DNA of 64,000 bases from Panopea generosa (taxonomy: Eukaryota; Mollusca; Bivalvia; Adapedonta; Hiatellidae): contig CM055907.1 of NCBI GenBank assembly GCA_029582155.1, positions 27,736,932 to 27,800,931 of the forward strand. The letters run 5' to 3'. Of the stretch, positions 61,501 through 64,000 are shown piece by piece. The position numbers and the translations under genes were made by a program. Numbering within the stretch: the stretch's first letter is position 1; every line of letters starts with the position of its first letter. The notes beneath the pieces are model-generated. The model made no database searches. It saw only the letters and a program-made list of their open reading frames with translations, and was not told where the DNA came from.

Positions 61501-62448
61501 TTTTTTTGTAATTGCCTAACAATACATGACCCCATTTTTCATTAGTTGATAGCAGTCACATGTTCTTACTATTACTAAGATTAGAAACAAAAATGTATCA
61601 CTTCTTTAACTGTTCTGACAGACAAATTTTTGTTAGCTTGAATTTAATTGGCTAATTGATAAACAGGTGTCCTAATGAAAACCATTTTTCACATCATATT
61701 TTAAATCTGGTTTAAAACCAAAATATTACATTCAAGGAATTGCTAAAAGTCTAATAATAAATAGTATTTGCGAAGCTAAAATAAAACTAGGGTGATACAA
61801 GAAGTCAGGGTTTACAAAACACAAACACCCACTAGCTTAATAATCAAAGCCAACCCAGCTCTGCAGTGCCTGTTAAATGGTGTTCATACTTCAAAATGTA
61901 ACAGTTATGGTTACTGTATGAAAGACTGGACACATCTGCGCAACAAAACATTTCATGAGAATGCATCCATTTCTAAACAATTAAATTTCAGCTTAGGTGA
62001 GCTTAAATCTGAATTAATCTATAAACTATTCTCCAAACATTATAAATTGCATGATATATAAAAAAAATAATTTCTTAATTATCACAGTCATTAATGATTA
62101 AAGGGCCAACAATGCTGCCTAAATATGTATACATGTTGCAGTAGTCATCTTGAGCTTTGTAGTACTGGTCACTTTGACCTTTGACCAAATAAACTAGAAA
62201 AGTATTTCTTCTTCTTCGGACACTGCATAATTTCTTGATGGTCTGTCAAGTTATTGAGTAAAATATTAACACTTTGTTTGAGGTGGTGCTTACATAATGA
62301 AAAATTTAATTTTTTTTTTTTAAAAATGTGGTAATAGTAATGCAATGGTATATCATGTGGTGCCACTTACAATGTTATTATGATTTTGAGGATGCGACGG
62401 TGCAGCAGGAGCCTGCCGCTTATTCCCTCCATGCACTGATAAACGACT
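43372..62448 (-). CDS. 3' part of an unrecognised gene: disordered Pro/Ser-rich protein with charged C-terminal helical segment
   Basis: Eight exons in transcript order: 62371-62448, 60715-60891, 58913-59005, 55176-55301, 54142-54186, 49198-49323, 44625-44723 and 43372-43584. Each has a pyrimidine-rich AG acceptor and a GTAAGT-like donor, and all seven internal exons are a multiple of three in phase 0, so the frame is continuous for 318 codons. The first seven are rich in Pro, Ser, Gln, His and Arg, typical of a disordered region with phosphorylation or SH3-type sites (RPVVSPKPSFRTPSA, RSRSGSAPSLNDM is split from HSRSGSAPSLNDMSKP). The last exon is different: charged and Leu/Ile-rich, predicted helical. 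The 5' end is outside the window. I do not recognise the family; a scaffold or regulatory protein would fit. Exons could be skipped without frame loss, so alternative splicing is plausible. Confidence 0.75.
44095..44260 (-). repeat. SINE-like dispersed repeat
   Basis: Minus strand reads 'gccgtgccacaaggtgataa', 'cccaagagtcattatgaaac' and 'cttggctatctttattactc', text I associate with dispersed bivalve repeats. It lies in the last intron. From memory of style, not from a search. Confidence 0.4.
44440..44540 (-). repeat. truncated inverted copy of the 18.1-kb dispersed element
   Basis: Reverse complement carries 'ggagagctattgccatgacc' and 'cgtcgtctgtagaatccca', matching 'ggagagctattgtcatgacc' and 'cgtcgtctgtagacaccca' at 18.17-18.24 kb. 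Confidence 0.7.
44625..44723 (-). CDS. unrecognised gene, penultimate exon (99 bp)
   Basis: Acceptor catgtttacttcag, donor cag|gtattt. 33 codons: PPVQPKPQRPVSMGNEPQLS followed by ACLTTAIQPLLTQ. The second half begins the more hydrophobic, helical character of the C-terminus. Confidence 0.83.
44754..44872. repeat. short tandem repeat, about 30-bp units
   Basis: Four to five copies of 'ctcagttcatgacacataga' plus 'gtactctgta' next to the penultimate exon. Confidence 0.85.
44880..47835. other. intron, no further feature recognised
   Basis: AT-rich intron sequence of the minus-strand gene. Short plus frames at 45.87, 46.19 and 47.40 kb show no recognisable motif. Confidence 0.4.
47836..47856 (+). 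other. G-quadruplex-type tract
   Basis: G-runs of 3, 5, 5 and 4 separated by one or two T (47836-47856), the standard four-run motif, on the non-template strand relative to plus. It would be C-rich in the pre-mRNA of the minus-strand gene. Confidence 0.7.
48000..48810. repeat. 39-bp minisatellite of palindromic units
   Basis: About 20 copies of a unit with 'accatacatgtatgtagtat' and 'actagttgataaccaaact'. Each carries the palindrome catacatgtatg and a second, tagtatacta. The 75-codon minus frame (repeating MVVWLSTSILHTC) is repeat translation. Intronic. Confidence 0.93.
49198..49323 (-). CDS. unrecognised gene, His/Ser-rich exon (126 bp)
   Basis: Acceptor tttttctatag, donor gtaagtgt. 42 codons beginning QFSRPKSQYDIPNQHHSHSP and ending NHPHRYISGQ. 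Phase 0 at both ends. Confidence 0.85.
49330..52734. other. intron with a degraded SINE, otherwise nothing recognised
   Basis: At about 50360-50640 the minus strand reads 'ccactgtgggtttgagtccc', a tRNA-type box B, with a SINE-like body next to it. TA-rich runs at 50975-51000 and 52258-52270. No exon supported in this 3.4 kb. Confidence 0.4.
52735..53290. repeat. 60-bp minisatellite, CT-rich
   Basis: About nine copies of a unit with 'tggtcctgtcactaatgttt' and 'ctttcatttttgtcccagta' and 'gcttgtgttattttactctc'. As 60 is a multiple of three, a 178-codon plus frame stays open (ILLSGPVTNVSFIFVP repeats). No start, splice or homology supports a gene. Degenerate CT-rich copies continue to about 53430. 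Confidence 0.9.
53431..54130. other. intron, nothing recognised
   Basis: T-rich sequence with decayed 'atcctt' and 'attttatcc' motifs up to about 53690. Confidence 0.4.
54142..54186 (-). CDS. unrecognised gene, micro-exon (45 bp)
   Basis: Acceptor cttgtttttataag, donor gtaagtct. 15 codons, GEYRYVKSVTSPARQ, phase 0 at both ends. A second AG inside (ctag) would leave 13 bp out of frame, so the 45-bp version is preferred. Confidence 0.65.
55176..55301 (-). CDS. unrecognised gene, Ser/Pro/Tyr-rich exon (126 bp)
   Basis: Acceptor catatgatttcag, donor gtaagtga. 42 codons including RSRSDIARPVVSPKPSFRTP and ending VSPSYDSSSP. GC-rich against an AT-rich background. Confidence 0.85.
56270..56395 (-). 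mobile_element. SINE fragment (tRNA-derived head)
   Basis: Plus strand 'gtgtcttgctaaggaccacc' and 'ggggactgaacccgcgaccc'. On the minus strand the latter gives box B 'gggttcagtcc'. This is the usual 'tcttgctcaaggaca' SINE body seen again at 62.6 kb. Confidence 0.6.
57530..57865. repeat. 25-bp minisatellite
   Basis: About 12 copies of 'aatactgacagaatatatca' plus 'cctaa', with indels. Intronic. Confidence 0.92.
57905..58610. repeat. about 38-bp minisatellite
   Basis: Copies of 'actaaaacaatctccaacta' plus 'ggcatattctctatattt', irregular in length, adjoining the 25-bp array in the same intron. Unit order decays towards 58.6 kb. Confidence 0.9.
58913..59005 (-). CDS. unrecognised gene, Ser-rich exon (93 bp)
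   Basis: Acceptor gccgctatag, donor gtaagttg. 31 codons: SARHAGPQLGPIIHSRSGSA followed by PSLNDMSKPDP. The RSGSAPS motif resembles a basophilic kinase or 14-3-3 site; inference only. Confidence 0.82.
59165..59330 (-). mobile_element. SINE fragment
   Basis: Minus strand contains 'gttgtaggtttgatcctaag' (box B) and a SINE-like body. Related in style to the copy at 62.6 kb. Confidence 0.5.
59836..59912. repeat. 39-bp direct duplication
   Basis: 'acttatgagcaattttctgt' plus 'tttggggcatt' occurs at 59841 and 59880, identical copies. Looks recent. Confidence 0.9.
60715..60891 (-). CDS. unrecognised gene, Pro/Gln/His-rich exon (177 bp)
   Basis: Acceptor gatggttgtttgcag, donor gtaagtat. 59 codons beginning HAPPPSVQSHPAGPPQHRP and ending RAAPQAYNP. 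Much higher GC than its surroundings, which helps mark it as coding. A plus-strand frame over the same bases is a shadow. Confidence 0.85.
61170..61370 (-). mobile_element. tRNA-derived SINE, copy 1 of a second family
   Basis: Minus-strand head 'ggcctgattaactcagtctg' with a degraded tRNA-like region. The body includes 'cagtcactgtgatgactga' and the tail 'aggatcccaggaaagagtg'. A sister copy with 'aagaacccaggaaagagtgg' lies at 63.4 kb. Confidence 0.65.
62371..62448 (-). CDS. unrecognised gene, first visible exon (78 bp)
   Basis: Acceptor catgtttctag, donor gtaagtgg. 26 codons, SRLSVHGGNKRQAPAAPSHP then QNHNNI. Phase 0 at both ends. Confidence 0.7.
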
Positions 62449-62589
62449 CTAGAAACATGCAAAAACACAAAATAATTAGCCAGCAGTTCCATACATATCA
62501 TCACATGTCATATCATGAATGTCAGAGTTGTGATAGAAAGTTTTTTACGACTTAGATACATCCTGCACATTTTTCCTAAGTAAAACCAG

Positions 62590-62760
62590 TAAATAAGCAA
62601 GTGAAGTTAAAATGTCTTGCTCAAGGACACCACACATGACCTTAGTGGGAGATCAAACCTACAACTCCCCGAGACCTTAGTGGGAGATCAAACCTACAAC
62701 TCCCTGACCCTGTGTCCTTTGCTCCAACCTACAACTCCCTGATCATGTGTCTGAACTTCA
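62590..62760 (-). mobile_element. SINE with internal duplication
   Basis: 'gtcttgctcaaggacaccac' and, twice in tandem, 'gaccttagtgggagatcaaa' plus 'cctacaactccc'. The minus strand gives box B 'ggtttgatctc'. The duplication is about 42 bp apart. Confidence 0.65.
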
Positions 62761-62809
62761 ACACCACACTAATGCTACACACAATCAAGATCTATCAAGG
62801 TCATGAGAT

Positions 62810-63050
62810 TGTGATCTCTATACATAGCATTTATATTTTTAATGGGGTTTAATGTTAACATAGCATGGCATGTCCAATTTTGTGGCCGAGGAAGAATGAA
62901 CCTCAGTAAAAACTACCGTCCTGTAAGTAACTGGCAAACTTTCTCATATGAAGTTTTTTAACTGAGCCAGGCTCAAACCCACGACATCAATGGCGCAACG
63001 TAAGTGGTCATTAGAAAACATGGCCACAGAGGATCCTCTGATTCAAATTT
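62810..63050 (-). mobile_element. tRNA-derived SINE (same family as 35.1 kb)
   Basis: Minus strand: 'gtcgtgggtttgagcctggc' (box B) and tail 'cattcttcctcggccacaaa', 'attggacatgccatgc', 'taaaccccat', matching the tail of the SINE at 35.1-35.2 kb. Confidence 0.7.
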
Positions 63051-63379
63051 GAAATTCGATCACGTCTGATCTTTGATATATGGTTTGCAGGAATAGGACT
63101 TCTTGATTTACCTAGAGAGAGGCAGATGTCCAAAAGTATCACATGTTAATTACAGAATCCCGTTGTTTTTTATTGCTGTTGGGTAGTTTGTTTCACTGGA
63201 GTTAAATGCCATTTCCTAAACACTGTTTTATATTATATAATGTAAACCTCAGTTGTATTGGTGGAAGGAGATGTCAGAATAAATACAAGAAGAACTACGA
63301 ACTTGTTGCAAATAACTGGCACTTTCTTGTAAGTTTTAGGACAGTTTATTTGACTAATTATCATCATTTTTAAGCCATC

Positions 63380-63630
63380 AACAAACAGACAATCAGATAA
63401 CTTAACCACTCTTTCCTGGGTTCTTGGAAGGTTTACCAGCACTTGAGCACATCCAATCCCCACAAGTAGTTGATAACTTTCTCACTTGAATTAGTGGTGA
63501 GAGACAAATGACAATGAGGCGCAATGTCATATATCAATCATCACAGAGTCTGACTGGCCTATATTCAAACTTACAACCACTGGATTGATATCATAGATGC
63601 GCTACAGGCAGAGCTAGTCGGGCCAAACTC
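63380..63630 (-). mobile_element. tRNA-derived SINE, copy 2 of the second family
   Basis: Minus-strand head 'ggcccgactagctctgcctg' followed by 'tagcgcatctatgatatcaa' (box-A-like region), 'gtaagtttgaatatagg' (box-B-like). Tail 'caagaacccaggaaagagtg' and 'gttatctgattgtctg'. Pairs with 61.17-61.37 kb. Confidence 0.7.
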
Positions 63631-63639
63631 GCCAAAGTG

Positions 63640-64000
63640 GAGGACTCACATTTAGTTATAAACAAAAAATTGCAGTTATGGTTAAGGATGTCCAATGAGA
63701 AGTGGAGTAGATGCAGCCAGACCAACCTGAGAGGCAGGTAGTTTATCCAAGGTTGTCCAGGCATACATCTCTAGCACCACCAATATTTTTTGTTACACTT
63801 CTTTGTTAATGGGTATTTAGCTGTTACAATTAATATACATGTACCTCCAACAAAACTCTGACAGTCATATATAAAATGTCCATGAGTAAAAACAGCTCAA
63901 GTGTGTTGCAATGTCTAATATTTGTTTATAAAACTATACGTATTAAAGCGAACTTTTCCTTTTTCAAATGATTTTATCTTTTATTTTAATAAATAAATAT
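63640..64000. other. no exon accepted; gene continues beyond the window
   Basis: The minus-strand gene should have its earlier exons further right. One weak candidate at about 63727-63770 was rejected. Confidence 0.4.

Noticed and set aside
63727-63772. Exon of the minus-strand gene
   Set aside because: Weak acceptor without a pyrimidine tract, gttggt donor, and a 44-bp length that breaks the phase-0 pattern.

Overview
The window looks like a eukaryotic, AT-rich genome fragment from a mollusc, most likely a bivalve. The evidence is spliced exons with GT/AG borders, many decayed LINE reverse-transcriptase pieces, tRNA-derived SINEs, and dispersed non-coding elements of the kind common in bivalve assemblies (for example those carrying 'gttatggccctt' and 'ccataactctg'). 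The exact species cannot be named from sequence alone. There is no prokaryotic gene organisation, and most short open frames are repeat translations or chance.

Layout. 1-6.4 kb: three decayed non-LTR retrotransposon pieces, plus one minus-strand exon-like fragment resembling the C-terminal part of an SLC16/monocarboxylate transporter. 6.66-16.26 kb (+): a complete gene model, four coding exons with matching phases, encoding a 186-residue single-domain rhodanese with a basic, mitochondrial-type N-terminus. At the position of the catalytic Cys it has Ser. Its introns hold a LINE with a small inverted-repeat element, an antisense LINE and a 51-bp minisatellite split by an inserted element.

16.4-43.2 kb: a gene-poor interval between two convergent genes, dominated by tandem arrays with units of 42, 51, 19, 29 and 33 bp, a GTA microsatellite, and a roughly 7-kb satellite of about 52-bp units with an internal variable (TA)n tract. 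Dispersed elements and SINEs follow.

43.37-62.45 kb (-): the 3' part of a second gene whose 5' end lies beyond the window. Eight coding exons are recognisable; all seven internal ones are a multiple of three long and in phase 0. They encode a Pro/Ser/Gln/His-rich, probably disordered region ending in a charged helical-looking C-terminal segment. I do not recognise the protein. Its introns carry minisatellites (39, 60, 25 and about 38 bp), a G-quadruplex-type tract and several SINEs.

The two genes are convergent and I see no functional link between them. The observations most worth checking are the cysteine-less rhodanese, the exon-like units in its second intron, the TA-spaced satellite and its local homogenisation, and the phase-0 exon chain of the unrecognised gene.
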